Below, one piece after another: positions 8,901-17,143 of a DNA stretch of 33,360 nt. The first letter of the stretch is position 1; each line of letters opens with the position of its first letter. The DNA is taken from the NCBI RefSeq assembly GCF_002585305.1, contig NZ_NUNF01000098.1, positions 1 to 33,360 of the forward strand, read 5' to 3'. The notes beneath the pieces were generated by a model. The model searched no databases. It saw only the letters and a list, made by a program, of their open reading frames with translations, and was not told the origin of the DNA. The translations under genes were made by a program, and so were the position numbers. The DNA comes from Bacillus sp. AFS037270. Lineage in GTDB: Bacteria; Bacillota; Bacilli; Bacillales_B; DSM-18226.

Positions 8901-8939
8901 GAAAGGATGCCGGCGTTTGCTGGCATCCTTTCCTATTTT
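8901..8939. terminator. Bidirectional terminator between murC and the M29 peptidase gene
   Basis: A 14-bp stem (8901-8914 with 8919-8932, one G-T pair) with a GTTT loop, followed by CTATTTTTT; A-rich sequence on the other side serves the minus strand. It ends murC transcription downstream of the repeat element. Confidence 0.9.
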
Positions 8940-10055
8940 TTATTTTAAATTGTTAGGGTTTAAGACATCTAATTCTGGAAGAACAAACAAGCCGTCTTTG
9001 CGGATTAAGACATCATCAAAATAGATTTCCCCGCCGCCGTATTCCCCGCGCTGGATATTAACCATATCCCAATGGATATTGGAATGGTTGCCATTGAATG
9101 CATCATCATAGCATTGACCCGGAGTAAAATGGAAGCTGCCGGCGATTTTTTCATCAAATAAGATATCCTGCATCGGCGTCAGGATAAATGGATTCACACC
9201 AATGGCAAATTCCCCAACGTAACGTGCCCCTTCATCAGTATCAAAGATTTTATTAATGCGGTCTGAATCATTGGATACCGCTTCAACAATTTTCCCATTT
9301 TTAAACGTTAATTCCACATTTTCAAACGTAAAACCTTGATAGGGTGATGGAGTATTATAAGTAATAACACCGTTAACTGAATCCCTTACAGGAGCCGTAT
9401 AAACTTCACCGTCAGGAATATTTAGTCTTCCTGCACATTTGATAGCAGGGATATCTTTAATGGAAAAACGAAGGTCGGTTCCCGGACCTGTGATATGAAC
9501 TTTATCCGTACGGTTCATCAATTCTACCAAGCTATCCATTGCTTGATCCATCTTCGCATAGTCCAGATTACATACATTGAAGTAAAAGTCCTCAAAAGCT
9601 TCTGTGCTCATTTTAGCTAATTGGGCCATGGAAGAAGTAGGGTATCTAAGGACAACCCATTTGGTTTTAGGGACACGAATGTCGCGGTGCACCTTTTTGC
9701 CGATCGTATTACCATGTATTTTCATTTTTTCATCCGGGACATCCGATTGTTCACTAATGTTATCACCTGAGCGCAGTCCTATGTATGCATCCATCTTGCG
9801 CATGACGTTTGCTTCAAATTCAGCCATCATGTTAAATTGTTCTTCTTGTGCCCCCATTAATAGGGAACGGTCCACTTGATGGTCTTTTAGAAGGACAAAC
9901 GGATAACCGCCTGCGGCATAGGCTTCTTTTACAAGTGCGGTAACGAGTTCCCGCTGGAGCCCAAAATTTTCAATCAGAACCTTTTCACCTTTTTGAAGCT
10001 GGACAGAATAATTAATTAAATTTCTAGCAAGTTTCTCGATACGAGGATCCTTCAC
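8940..10055 (-). CDS. M29-family aminopeptidase (AmpS-like)
   Basis: A 371-residue cytosolic metalloaminopeptidase of family M29 (aminopeptidase S/T type, broad specificity on N-terminal residues). Metal-site segments are visible: VGEFAIGVNP supplies a glutamate, HFTPGQCYDD a histidine and tyrosine, and NIHWDMV the late His-x-Asp pair. The GTG at 10055 follows GGAGG with 7-base spacing and gives the usual N-terminus (KDPRIEKLA); reading further upstream would add 17 residues without a binding site. It stands alone between murC and ytxG on the opposite strand. B. subtilis AmpS is related, but I do not recall an equivalent at this locus. Confidence 0.88.
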   Translation of the reverse strand: MKDPRIEKLARNLINYSVQLQKGEKVLIENFGLQRELVTALVKEAYAAGGYPFVLLKDHQVDRSLLMGAQEEQFNMMAEFEANVMRKMDAYIGLRSGDNISEQSDVPDEKMKIHGNTIGKKVHRDIRVPKTKWVVLRYPTSSMAQLAKMSTEAFEDFYFNVCNLDYAKMDQAMDSLVELMNRTDKVHITGPGTDLRFSIKDIPAIKCAGRLNIPDGEVYTAPVRDSVNGVITYNTPSPYQGFTFENVELTFKNGKIVEAVSNDSDRINKIFDTDEGARYVGEFAIGVNPFILTPMQDILFDEKIAGSFHFTPGQCYDDAFNGNHSNIHWDMVNIQRGEYGGGEIYFDDVLIRKDGLFVLPELDVLNPNNLK

Positions 10056-10150
10056 ACTAACGCCTCCAACACGAAATGATATTTCAGTTCTATTGTACCC
10101 GAACATCGTCAGAAAGTTGAAATCACAGTATACATAGGGATAATTTTTTG

Positions 10151-10222
10151 GCTGTGTTAAAGGTTAGTGTTGATATTTAGCATGTTGATTGGAGCGGAAA
10201 TCAACACTCAAGTTTACACAGC
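10151..10222. repeat. 72-bp imperfect inverted-repeat element, probably an internally deleted dispersed repeat
   Basis: The left arm GCTGTGTTAAAGGTTAGTG (from 10151) and the right arm ending GTTTACACAGC (10222) pair over about 24 bases with one bulge and few mismatches. Between them is GTTGATTGGAGCGGAAATCA. From memory, full-length Bacillus elements with these ends carry a GC-rich centre between two TGGAGCGGA copies; here only one copy remains. It lies between the divergent peptidase gene and ytxG. Confidence 0.7.
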
Positions 10223-10288
10223 TAAATTTTTAAATAATAGCAGGAAAACAAGACAAATTTATGGAAGTAGTATAAGATTATTTGCGAG

Positions 10289-10313
10289 GTTTATATCCAA
10301 AAAAATAGGATAT
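10289..10313 (+). promoter_or_regulatory. Candidate SigB promoter of ytxGH
   Basis: GTTTAT (10289-10294), a 13-base spacer and GGATAT (10308-10313) are close to the SigB consensus GTTTAA / GGGTAT with 12-15 bases between. The B. subtilis ytxGHJ operon is known to be SigB-controlled. The same bases contain a 7-bp inverted repeat, TATATCC / GGATATA, which could instead bind a regulator. Confidence 0.6.
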
Positions 10314-10346
10314 ACATATGGATAAGATTTAAGTCGGAGGTGCACG

Positions 10347-10808
10347 ATGCAAATTATTTTATACTTAAGCGTAGCCTTGATAGCGATCGCATTTTTTATA
10401 TTGGTTATCTATTTATCAAAGACGCTTAAATCACTACAGGTTACACTTACCAGCGTTTCACACACATTGAGTGGACTAGAAAAACAATTGGACGGTGTGA
10501 CAACGGAAACAACTTTACTTCTACAAAAAACCAACGCACTAGCAGAAGATATTCAGCAAAAATCTGAAAATCTAAATAGTGTGGTAGCGGCTGTAAAGGA
10601 TGTAGGAACAACAGTGTCCAAATTTAACGGGACACTGCAGAATATTACCCATACAGTTGATCAGCAGGTAGAGGATAGCAAAGAAAAGATATCGCAAATT
10701 GTTCAATGGGGGAATATTCTCCTTGAATTAAAAGAAAAGTGGCAGACTAGGAAGCAGTCTAAACAAGAAGTAACTGTAAGTGAGAGACAAAGGGTAAGGT
10801 CACACTAA
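10347..10808 (+). CDS. ytxG: DUF948 general stress protein YtxG
   Basis: A 153-residue protein. Residues 1-25 are a single N-terminal membrane segment ([21 protein letters not shown]). The rest is a long polar helix with heptad-like spacing (residues 30-125), then a basic tail. DUF948 proteins share this one-anchor, coiled-coil plan, and no catalytic residue is seen. ATG follows CGGAGGTG. ytxH begins 20 bases after its stop, so the two are co-transcribed, likely from the SigB-type promoter upstream. Its molecular role is unknown; a membrane-envelope stress role is inferred from the operon. Confidence 0.88.
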   Translation: MQIILYLSVALIAIAFFILVIYLSKTLKSLQVTLTSVSHTLSGLEKQLDGVTTETTLLLQKTNALAEDIQQKSENLNSVVAAVKDVGTTVSKFNGTLQNITHTVDQQVEDSKEKISQIVQWGNILLELKEKWQTRKQSKQEVTVSERQRVRSH

Positions 10809-10828
10809 CAAAGCAAAGGAGGAAGAAC

Positions 10829-11320
10829 ATGACAAGTCGAGATTATGAATCAAGAGAAACGAATCAAAGCCGTAATGAGGGATCTTCAAGCACCTTCCTA
10901 TGGGGTGCACTGATTGGAGGAGTAGTAGGAGCCGCAGCAGCCTTACTTTTCGCTCCTAAAGCAGGGAGAGAGCTTCGTTCCACACTGGGCAGTCAAGCAG
11001 ATTCTCTTATGGATAAAACCGTAAATTTAAAGGAAAACGTAGTGGCTAAAAGTAATGAACTGGTTTCTAAAACATCATCTATTTCTCAGGGAATTGTCCT
11101 GCAATCCTCAGAACTAGTTAATAAAGTTAAAGGTAAGACCTCTCAACAGGATGTAGGAATTCACGACTCCGAAGTAGCCTATATACCAATTCATGGACCA
11201 AATCAATCCTCAGAAGCAAAAAAATCAGAATTAAAATCACCTGATAGCACGGATATTAGGAAAAAGTTAGAAGAAACGCAAAAGGCATTTGACGAAGAAG
11301 AAAGTAAAGTGAAACTTTAA
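10829..11320 (+). CDS. ytxH: YtxH-domain general stress protein
   Basis: A 163-residue protein. A polar N-terminus (1-23) is followed by a glycine/alanine-rich hydrophobic segment at about 24-46 (LWGALIGGVVGAAAALLFAP). The FAPKAGRELR motif then marks the YtxH domain. A helical region with repeated SNELVSKTS-like units (about 60-95) and a charged tail follow. It resembles membrane-anchored, LEA-like stress proteins. An AAAGGAGGA site precedes the ATG. It is the second gene of the ytxG operon, and a terminator after it partly separates ytxJ, which B. subtilis carries in the same operon. Function is unknown beyond stress induction of the family. Confidence 0.88.
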   Translation: MTSRDYESRETNQSRNEGSSSTFLWGALIGGVVGAAAALLFAPKAGRELRSTLGSQADSLMDKTVNLKENVVAKSNELVSKTSSISQGIVLQSSELVNKVKGKTSQQDVGIHDSEVAYIPIHGPNQSSEAKKSELKSPDSTDIRKKLEETQKAFDEEESKVKL

Positions 11321-11344
11321 AAGAGTTACTAATATTTGTGATAA

Positions 11345-11383
11345 AAATGGTGAAGTGTTAAAATTACTTCACCATTTATTTTT
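11345..11383 (+). terminator. Terminator between ytxH and ytxJ
   Basis: A perfect 12-bp stem (11345-11356 with 11366-11377) with a 9-base loop, then ATTTTTG. It may let only part of the transcription reach ytxJ. Confidence 0.8.
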
Positions 11384-11406
11384 GATTCTTTGGAGGTATA
11401 CAGAAA

Positions 11407-11736
11407 ATGCTTGAAAAAATCGATACAATTCAACAATTTGATGAATTAATGAAAACTGAAGGTACATTCTATCTTTTGAAACATAGTTTAACCTGTCCAA
11501 TCAGCCACGCTGCTTATAAGGAATATGAAAAGTTTGCCGGTGCCAATCAAGAGATCCCGACTTATTACTTAGCCGTTCAAGATTCACGTCCGCTATCAAA
11601 CGAAATTGCCGAACGTTTCGAAGTAAAGCATGAATCACCACAGGCTATTCTTTTTTCTGAGGGGAAGGCTCGCTGGAATGCCTCTCATTGGAAAATTACA
11701 AACCGTTCCCTTGCAGATGCGGCTACTGAAAAATAA
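11407..11736 (+). CDS. brxC: Monothiol bacilliredoxin BrxC (YtxJ)
   Basis: A 109-residue thioredoxin-fold protein of the former DUF2847 family. The active motif is T-C30-P-I-S33: a single nucleophilic cysteine with serine in the resolving position, the known BrxC pattern. Such proteins remove bacillithiol from S-bacillithiolated proteins after oxidative stress. The cis-proline is probably in HESPQAILF. The ATG follows TTGGAGGTA. It follows ytxGH as in B. subtilis, but a terminator lies in the 86-base gap. The bacillithiol role is inferred from the family; the sequence shows only the monothiol site. Confidence 0.9.
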   Translation: MLEKIDTIQQFDELMKTEGTFYLLKHSLTCPISHAAYKEYEKFAGANQEIPTYYLAVQDSRPLSNEIAERFEVKHESPQAILFSEGKARWNASHWKITNRSLADAATEK

Positions 11737-11852
11737 ACTTTATGTAATTTTTAAATTTTAAGAAACATTAATGACTAATGGGCATATATTACTCTATTAT
11801 AAGCTAATTTACTTTAGCGCTTAAAAGCGTTTAATTGTTAAAGAAAAAATAA

Positions 11853-11881
11853 GTGACAAAAGATTATTTTTCAGCTATAAT
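11853..11881 (+). promoter_or_regulatory. SigA promoter of aroA
   Basis: GTGACA (11853-11858), a 17-base spacer and consensus TATAAT (11876-11881). The expected start near 11888 leaves a 5-prime leader of about 120 AT-rich bases with no clear terminator or riboswitch fold. Confidence 0.65.
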
Positions 11882-12008
11882 AAGCCTAATTATTCAAATA
11901 TTATAAAATTTTAAAACTTTAAGCTTGTAAGTCATTATCTTTAAAAGAGGATAGCATTTATACATTCGAAAAGAAAATGATTTGCAAAAAGGAAGGACGG
12001 GGCGAATA

Positions 12009-13085
12009 ATGAGCAATATTGAATTGGATCAACTGAGGAATCGTGTTGATGAAGTTAACTTGGAATTATTGAAACTAATTAACGAAAGAGCTCAGCTTGT
12101 TCAAGAGATTGGACGAGTTAAAGGGAATCAGGGAGTTTATCGCTACGATCCAGTCCGCGAAAGGAAAATGCTTGAAGTCATTAAAGAACATAATGATGGA
12201 CCATTTGAGGATTCAACCATTGATCATCTTTTTAAGGAAATTTTTAAAGCGGGGCTTGACTTACAGAAGGATGATCATGAAAAGGCCTTACTAGTATCCA
12301 GAAAGAAAAAACCTGAAGATACGATTGTTACATTGAAGGGCGAAAATATCGGGGATGGAAAACAGCATTTTGTTTTTGGTCCTTGTTCTGTTGAGTCCTA
12401 TGAGCAGGTAGCCACAGTTGCTAAGGCTATGAAAGAAAAAGGTTTAAAGCTTCTTCGAGGCGGTGCCTATAAACCAAGAACTTCTCCATATGATTTCCAA
12501 GGTCTAGGAGTAGAGGGTTTAAAAATCTTAAAACGTGTGGCTGACGAATATGATATGGCAGTCATTAGTGAAATTGTCAATCCGGCAGATATTGAAATGG
12601 CTTGTGATTACATCGATGTCATTCAAATTGGTGCCAGAAATATGCAGAACTTTGAGTTATTAAAGGCTGCTGGTGCGGTTAACAAGCCTATTCTTTTAAA
12701 AAGAGGTCTTGCTGCAACAATTGAAGAGTTCATCAATGCAGCAGAATACATTATGGCTCAAGGAAATGGCCAAATCATCCTTTGTGAACGTGGAATCAGA
12801 ACATATGAACGTGCAACAAGAAATACATTAGATATTTCTGCTGTTCCAATTCTGAAAAAAGAAACACATTTACCAGTTATGGTGGACGTAACCCATTCAA
12901 CTGGAAGAAGAGATTTATTACTTCCATGTGCGAAAGCTGCTATTGCGATCGGTGCAGACGGAGTTATGGCTGAAGTTCACCCAGATCCAGCCGTAGCCCT
13001 TTCAGATGCTCAGCAGCAGATGGATCTTAAGCAATTTGATGAATTCTATAATCAATTATTAGCATCAAATTTTGTTAATATCTAA
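12009..13085 (+). CDS. aroA: Bifunctional chorismate mutase / 3-deoxy-7-phosphoheptulonate synthase
   Basis: A 358-residue enzyme of aromatic amino acid synthesis. Residues 1-90 form an AroQ-type chorismate mutase ([20 protein letters not shown], then RYDPVRE). This domain also acts as the feedback sensor in Bacillus. Residues 105-350 are the DAHP synthase, with [26 protein letters not shown], the metal-site [10 protein letters not shown] and [10 protein letters not shown] 12009 matches the B. subtilis N-terminus (MSN.EL). The Shine-Dalgarno is loose: GGAAGGACGGGG lies rather far upstream. It runs from its own promoter to a strong terminator. The gene is called aroA in B. subtilis and aroG elsewhere. 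Confidence 0.96.
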   Translation: MSNIELDQLRNRVDEVNLELLKLINERAQLVQEIGRVKGNQGVYRYDPVRERKMLEVIKEHNDGPFEDSTIDHLFKEIFKAGLDLQKDDHEKALLVSRKKKPEDTIVTLKGENIGDGKQHFVFGPCSVESYEQVATVAKAMKEKGLKLLRGGAYKPRTSPYDFQGLGVEGLKILKRVADEYDMAVISEIVNPADIEMACDYIDVIQIGARNMQNFELLKAAGAVNKPILLKRGLAATIEEFINAAEYIMAQGNGQIILCERGIRTYERATRNTLDISAVPILKKETHLPVMVDVTHSTGRRDLLLPCAKAAIAIGADGVMAEVHPDPAVALSDAQQQMDLKQFDEFYNQLLASNFVNI

Positions 13086-13117
13086 AGTTCACAAACGAGC
13101 AAAACAGTAATTGAAGG

Positions 13118-13147
13118 CCTTCTGCAATGAATTGCAGAAGGTTTTTT
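13118..13147 (+). terminator. Terminator after aroA
   Basis: A perfect 10-bp stem CCTTCTGCAA / TTGCAGAAGG with loop TGAA, followed by six T. Confidence 0.93.
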
Positions 13148-13175
13148 CATATTTACGAACGTTTTTAATAAAATA

Positions 13176-13203
13176 TTGACTTTTTCAATTGCGGCTTTAA
13201 TCT
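13176..13203 (+). promoter_or_regulatory. Candidate SigA promoter of ccpA
   Basis: TTGACT (13176-13181), a 16-base spacer and TAATCT (13198-13203). The leader would be about 165 bases. The -10 is weak, and a second start nearer the gene cannot be excluded. Confidence 0.4.
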
Positions 13204-13374
13204 AGTTGTCGTATCATTAAGTACATATGAAGATTGTTTATTATCTCACAAAGAAGTAATTCCGGAAGGTACTTAGGAAAGTGAAAATAGACAGGCAAAT
13301 AATTATGACTAGTTTTTTGCAAACAGATGTAAAATAAAGAAAAACAATGTTCGTTCTAGGAGAGTGTATAAAAA

Positions 13375-14373
13375 GTGAATATCACAATTTATGATGTGGC
13401 AAGGGAAGCTAACGTATCAATGGCAACTGTTTCCCGTGTAGTCAATGGAAATCCAAATGTAAAACCAGTAACTCGTAAAAAAGTATTAGAAGTAATCGAA
13501 AGATTAGGCTACCGTCCAAATGCCGTGGCAAGAGGATTGGCTAGTAAGAAAACCACTACCGTTGGAGTTATTATTCCTGACATATCAAGCATCTTTTTTG
13601 CAGAGTTGGCCCGTGGTATTGAAGATATTGCGACGATGTATAAGTACAATATCATTTTAAGTAATTCCGACCAAAATAAAGACAAAGAACTCCATTTACT
13701 TAATACTATGCTTGGAAAACAAGTAGATGGAATTGTATTCATGGGAGGAAATATTACTGCTGACCATGTGGAAGAGTTCGGTAAATCTCCAGTGCCGATT
13801 GTCCTTGCAGGTTCCATTGAAGAATCTAATCAAATCCCTTCTGTTAACATTGATTATGAAGCAGCAGTCTATGATTGTGTGAAAGAATTTGTGGAAAAGG
13901 GTCATAAACATATTGCTTTTGTGGTTGGGCCTCTTCATGAGCCAAAAAATGCTCAGAAAAAATTAAAGGGCTATCAAAGAGCTCTTCAAGATGCAGGTCT
14001 TCCATACAATGAAGAACTGATCGTTGAAGGTGACTACACGTATGATTCTGGAATCGAAGCCTTCGAAAAATTATTGGAAGCAGCAGACAGGCCTACAGCC
14101 ATTTTAGTTGGCTCTGATGAAATGGCACTAGGCGTTGTTCATGGGGCAGAGGACAAAGGTTTCCATATCCCTGAAGACTTTGAGGTTATTACCTCAGACA
14201 ATACCCGGTTGTCACTAATGGTGCGCCCGCAGCTGACAACGATTGTTCAGCCGTTATATGATATTGGTGCAGTTTCCATGCGTCTTCTAACTAAATTGAT
14301 GAATAAAGATAAGACTAGTGATCCAATCGTTGTTTTACCACACCGAATTGAACATCGTAAATCGACAAAATAA
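13375..14373 (+). CDS. ccpA: Catabolite control protein A
   Basis: A 332-residue LacI/GalR regulator. With HPr-Ser46-P it binds cre sites and controls carbon catabolite repression and activation. The N-terminal helix-turn-helix ([22 protein letters not shown], residues 3-24) and hinge helix ([11 protein letters not shown]) are intact and nearly identical to B. subtilis CcpA. The periplasmic-binding-protein-like core follows (about 60-330), ending in [10 protein letters not shown]. It starts with GTG after AGGAGAG, 10 bases away. B. subtilis has motP and motS next to ccpA; here acuC lies directly against it on the other strand. CcpA is expected to regulate the acu/acs genes, though I see no clear cre there. 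Confidence 0.97.
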   Translation: MNITIYDVAREANVSMATVSRVVNGNPNVKPVTRKKVLEVIERLGYRPNAVARGLASKKTTTVGVIIPDISSIFFAELARGIEDIATMYKYNIILSNSDQNKDKELHLLNTMLGKQVDGIVFMGGNITADHVEEFGKSPVPIVLAGSIEESNQIPSVNIDYEAAVYDCVKEFVEKGHKHIAFVVGPLHEPKNAQKKLKGYQRALQDAGLPYNEELIVEGDYTYDSGIEAFEKLLEAADRPTAILVGSDEMALGVVHGAEDKGFHIPEDFEVITSDNTRLSLMVRPQLTTIVQPLYDIGAVSMRLLTKLMNKDKTSDPIVVLPHRIEHRKSTK

Positions 14374-14375
14374 AA

Positions 14376-14407
14376 AAGTGGGTTGGCATTTAACTGCCAA
14401 CCCCTTT
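14376..14407. terminator. Bidirectional ccpA/acuC terminator with the acuC stop codon in its loop
   Basis: GGGTTGGCA (14380-14388) pairs with TGCCAACCC (14395-14403) across a 6-base loop. The loop contains TTA (14390-14392), the acuC stop codon on the minus strand. The last acuC codons therefore form one arm of the hairpin. T-rich tails are present in both directions. Confidence 0.88.
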
Positions 14408-15580
14408 CTTATTTGTATCCGTTTTTTGCTGATCCCGAATAGGGAAAAGAGCTTTTTCAAGTGTTAGTAAATTCTTTTCGGTAATTTCTGCTTTTCTTGG
14501 GATCGGAGTATAGATCCCTTCTGGGTCATCCCATTCCATTGGTAGTGGAAAAGGGGATACCTTTTGCCAGTGATTTATCCACCCTTCTGGTAATCGGCCA
14601 TAACCCATCGTATTCTCTGTCATTTCAAGCCAAATCAGTGCCCATGCCCTTGGCACCACACGCCAGATGTCATACCCGCCTCCACCGACAGCAATCCACT
14701 TACCATTACAGTATTGATGGGCAATTTCATGTGCAAGCCGAGGTATTTCCCGATATATTTTCATCGTTGCAGATAGATGTGTTAAGGGGTCATAATAATG
14801 GGAGTCAGCTCCATTTTGAGTAAGGATGACATCTGGTTTAAAAAATTCAGCCACTTCTTTGATAGATTCCGTGTAAACATGCAGCCACGATTCATCTTCG
14901 GTAAAGGCATCGACAGGAATATTAAACGAATAACCGTATCCGAGACCTTGTCCGCGTTCATTAATGCTGCCTGTTCCTGGAAACAAATATCTCCCTGTCT
15001 CATGGATGGAGAGAGTACAAACATTAGGGTCATCATAAAACGACCATTGAACACCATCACCGTGATGGGCATCTGTATCAACATATAATACACGGGCATG
15101 ATACTTTTCCTGCAAATATTTAATGGCAACAGAGCTATCATTATAGACACAGAATCCTGAGGCTTTACCGCGGAAACCGTGATGTAACCCTCCACCAAGG
15201 TGAAGGGCATGCAGAGCTTTTCCTGTCATGACTTGGTCCACTGCCATTAATGTTCCGCCAACCAGTAAGGAACTAGCTTCATGCATATGAGGGAATACGG
15301 GTGTATCCTCTGTACCTAACCCATAGTTTTCAGCAATTTCTTTTGGAAGAGTTCCCTCTCCTGCCTTTTTCACAGCCTCTATATAGCTGCGGTCATGGAC
15401 TAGCGCTAATTCCTCTTCAGATGCCATCTTGGGTGGTACAATCTGTTCAGGTGCTAAAGCATTTATATGCTGTAAGAGGTCAACGGTCAATTGCAGCCGG
15501 AATTGATTAAAAGGATGATTATCATTAAATTTATACTTTAGCAGTTCTTCTGAAAAAATAAAGGAGCATTGATCACTCAT
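14390..15580 (-). CDS. acuC: AcuC, NAD-independent protein deacetylase (histone deacetylase family)
   Basis: A 396-residue class I histone-deacetylase-like enzyme that removes acetyl from AcsA lysine and so reactivates it. The catalytic His pair is H133-H134 in LGGGLHHGF. Zinc ligands are D170 and H172 in YVDTDAHHGDG and the aspartate in NGADSHYYDP. The active-site glycine-tyrosine segment is VGGGGYD. All expected residues are present. The ATG (15580) overlaps the acuB stop codon as ATGA, implying translational coupling; an upstream in-frame extension lacks support. It is the last gene of acuABC, and its 3-prime end forms part of the shared terminator. Confidence 0.95.
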   Translation of the reverse strand: MSDQCSFIFSEELLKYKFNDNHPFNQFRLQLTVDLLQHINALAPEQIVPPKMASEEELALVHDRSYIEAVKKAGEGTLPKEIAENYGLGTEDTPVFPHMHEASSLLVGGTLMAVDQVMTGKALHALHLGGGLHHGFRGKASGFCVYNDSSVAIKYLQEKYHARVLYVDTDAHHGDGVQWSFYDDPNVCTLSIHETGRYLFPGTGSINERGQGLGYGYSFNIPVDAFTEDESWLHVYTESIKEVAEFFKPDVILTQNGADSHYYDPLTHLSATMKIYREIPRLAHEIAHQYCNGKWIAVGGGGYDIWRVVPRAWALIWLEMTENTMGYGRLPEGWINHWQKVSPFPLPMEWDDPEGIYTPIPRKAEITEKNLLTLEKALFPIRDQQKTDTNKKGVGS

Positions 15581-16224
15581 GATGATATCCCCGGGAGGTT
15601 GGGCCATAAGACCTGATGGCCTGCTTGTTTGAGATCTTGAATGAGTGCTGTCGGGTTCATGGTTTGCACCCTTAAGACAAGTATTTTATAATGATCATCC
15701 TTTTTATCTGGGTAAACGAGGACACTTAGGATATTCGCGTTTTTCTTTTTGATCACAGTCGTAATATCACTAAGTACTCCGGCGAGATTAGGAACCTTGA
15801 TTTCGATTTGCGAACCTGGCTGGTGTGCACCTGTTAACTCAACCATTGTCCGCAGTAAATCGGTTTCCGTTACGATTCCTACTAGTTTTCCGTCATGAAT
15901 TATCGGGATACAGCTGATTTTGTGTTCATAAAACAGACCAGCTGCTTCTTCGACAAAATCTAGGGGATGCCCTGTAATGACATTTTTCTCCATAATGGTT
16001 TCTAGTGGTTTTTTTAAATCTTCTGGATGTTCATTTGCGTGAAAGATGGAGGGGGTTGCTTCGCTTATTTTTGCTACGGTTATCAGGCCTTGTAAATGCC
16101 AATCTTGATCTACAATTGGAATGTGACGAATCTTTCGTTTATCCATTAATCGAATAGCATCTGCAATCGTATCGGCGGGAAAAAGGACGGCGACATCTGT
16201 TTTCATGATTTCTTCTACTATCAT
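15577..16224 (-). CDS. acuB: AcuB, CBS-pair and ACT domain protein
   Basis: A 215-residue protein. It has two CBS motifs (about 1-60 and 75-130), starting with MIVEEIMKTDVAVL and MEKNVITGHPLD, and a C-terminal ACT domain at about 138-210 (IEIKVPNLAGVLSDITTVIKK). CBS pairs usually bind adenine nucleotides and ACT domains small ligands such as amino acids. A ligand-sensing role in the acetoin/acetate operon is likely but the ligand is unknown. The length equals B. subtilis AcuB within a residue. The start follows GAGGGTGAT, and the stop overlaps the acuC start by four bases. Confidence 0.93.
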   Translation of the reverse strand: MIVEEIMKTDVAVLFPADTIADAIRLMDKRKIRHIPIVDQDWHLQGLITVAKISEATPSIFHANEHPEDLKKPLETIMEKNVITGHPLDFVEEAAGLFYEHKISCIPIIHDGKLVGIVTETDLLRTMVELTGAHQPGSQIEIKVPNLAGVLSDITTVIKKKNANILSVLVYPDKKDDHYKILVLRVQTMNPTALIQDLKQAGHQVLWPNLPGISS

Positions 16225-16310
16225 TCAAATCACCCTCAAACAATAAAGATTAAGCTGTCTGGAGTAAGCAACCAACAGCTAGTGCACTGCGCTAATTAAC
16301 GCTTTCGCTT
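16225..16310 (-). other. acuA-acuB spacer with a possible degraded TAAGAAAAGC-type repeat
   Basis: Read on the minus strand from the acuA stop, the spacer begins TAAAAGCGAAAGCG. This resembles the start of the dispersed repeats, which also begin at stop codons. The rest has no clear match, so this is weak. The acuB ribosome binding site lies at its end. Confidence 0.3.
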
Positions 16311-16943
16311 TTAGTACATAAATCGATTCATAAACCTAAGACGGTCAAATTGTTGAATAGAATCAGCACCTATTCTTTTTCCTATCCGTGCCATTAGACA
16401 GTTGGCTGGGTGAGAGCAAATCTCAGGGTCATCTGTTGCATACCACTCAAGACCGCCGGCATTCATCATTTTCTCCATGACCTTTCGGTATTCCCAGACG
16501 TTTAATTTTGTACCTTTCAAATCCCAATGCCAATAATATTCAGTTGTAATCGTAATATAATCTTCCATGGCATCATCCATCATGGAGACGATTAGGAGAT
16601 TTTTTCCGACGGAACAGCCTCTAAATTTGGGAATGACTTCGATGGCCCCTAATTCAATCAGATTATCCATTTTACCCTCAGACCATCGCTCCAGAGGATC
16701 AGGATAAAGATAGGTTGCATATCCAACAATGGTATGCAAATCCCTAGCGATAATGATTCTTCCTTCTGGAAGGTCAGCAATTCCAATCAACGCCTCGTGC
16801 TGTTGCTCAGGCTGCCGAAATGCTACGAGGTCTTGATGAAATTCATATCCAGCCAGTTGATCAGATGAAATTGGGCCTTCAATAATTATGTTTCCATGAG
16901 GAGTTTTTAGTTCTTTGGCATTGTATGTTTTTTTGTGTTCCAT
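16311..16943 (-). CDS. acuA: AcuA, GNAT protein acetyltransferase acting on AcsA
   Basis: A 210-residue GNAT-family acetyltransferase, the same length as B. subtilis AcuA. That enzyme acetylates the catalytic-loop lysine of acetyl-CoA synthetase and switches it off. The acetyl-CoA pyrophosphate loop appears as PKFRGCSVGKNLL (R-G-x-x-V-G-K), after the strand LIELGAIEVI. The start follows TAGGTGA. It is the first gene of acuABC and diverges from acsA, its target's gene, over a 200-base intergenic region. The pairing of modifier operon and target is conserved in Bacillus. Confidence 0.95.
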   Translation of the reverse strand: MEHKKTYNAKELKTPHGNIIIEGPISSDQLAGYEFHQDLVAFRQPEQQHEALIGIADLPEGRIIIARDLHTIVGYATYLYPDPLERWSEGKMDNLIELGAIEVIPKFRGCSVGKNLLIVSMMDDAMEDYITITTEYYWHWDLKGTKLNVWEYRKVMEKMMNAGGLEWYATDDPEICSHPANCLMARIGKRIGADSIQQFDRLRFMNRFMY

Positions 16944-16980
16944 ACTGTCACCTACTCGAGAGATGGTTGTGTATCAATTC

Positions 16981-16986
16981 TATTAT
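16981..16986 (-). promoter_or_regulatory. Possible -10 box of the acuABC promoter
   Basis: A minus-strand TATAAT lies roughly 40 bases before the acuA start. No good -35 is seen, and no cre-like sequence was found in the acuA-acsA region. Position is approximate by a base or two. Confidence 0.35.
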
Positions 16987-17081
16987 ACATAAAAACTATT
17001 AGAAAAAAGAAATTTCAAAAAGTTTTTTTGTAAGGAAATAGGGGAATAGCCATAAAATTCAAGAAAATAATATTTTTAAAA

Positions 17082-17110
17082 TTGTGAATAGTTCTCTTTT
17101 GTACTATAAT
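17082..17110 (+). promoter_or_regulatory. SigA promoter of acsA
   Basis: TTGTGA (17082-17087), an exact 17-base spacer and consensus TATAAT (17105-17110). Start near 17117, leaving a leader of about 27 bases. Confidence 0.78.
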
Positions 17111-17143
17111 TATCTCATACTAGCAAATGAGGAGGAGATTCAG

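Noticed and set aside
14782..15210. 142-codon open frame on the minus strand within acuC
   Set aside because: It is a frame shadow of acuC, whose HDAC motifs are intact, and no ribosome binding site is present.
16944..17143. cre site for CcpA between acuA and acsA
   Set aside because: I looked for a TGnAAnCGnnnnCA-like sequence because acu/acs genes are CcpA targets in B. subtilis, and found none that fits.
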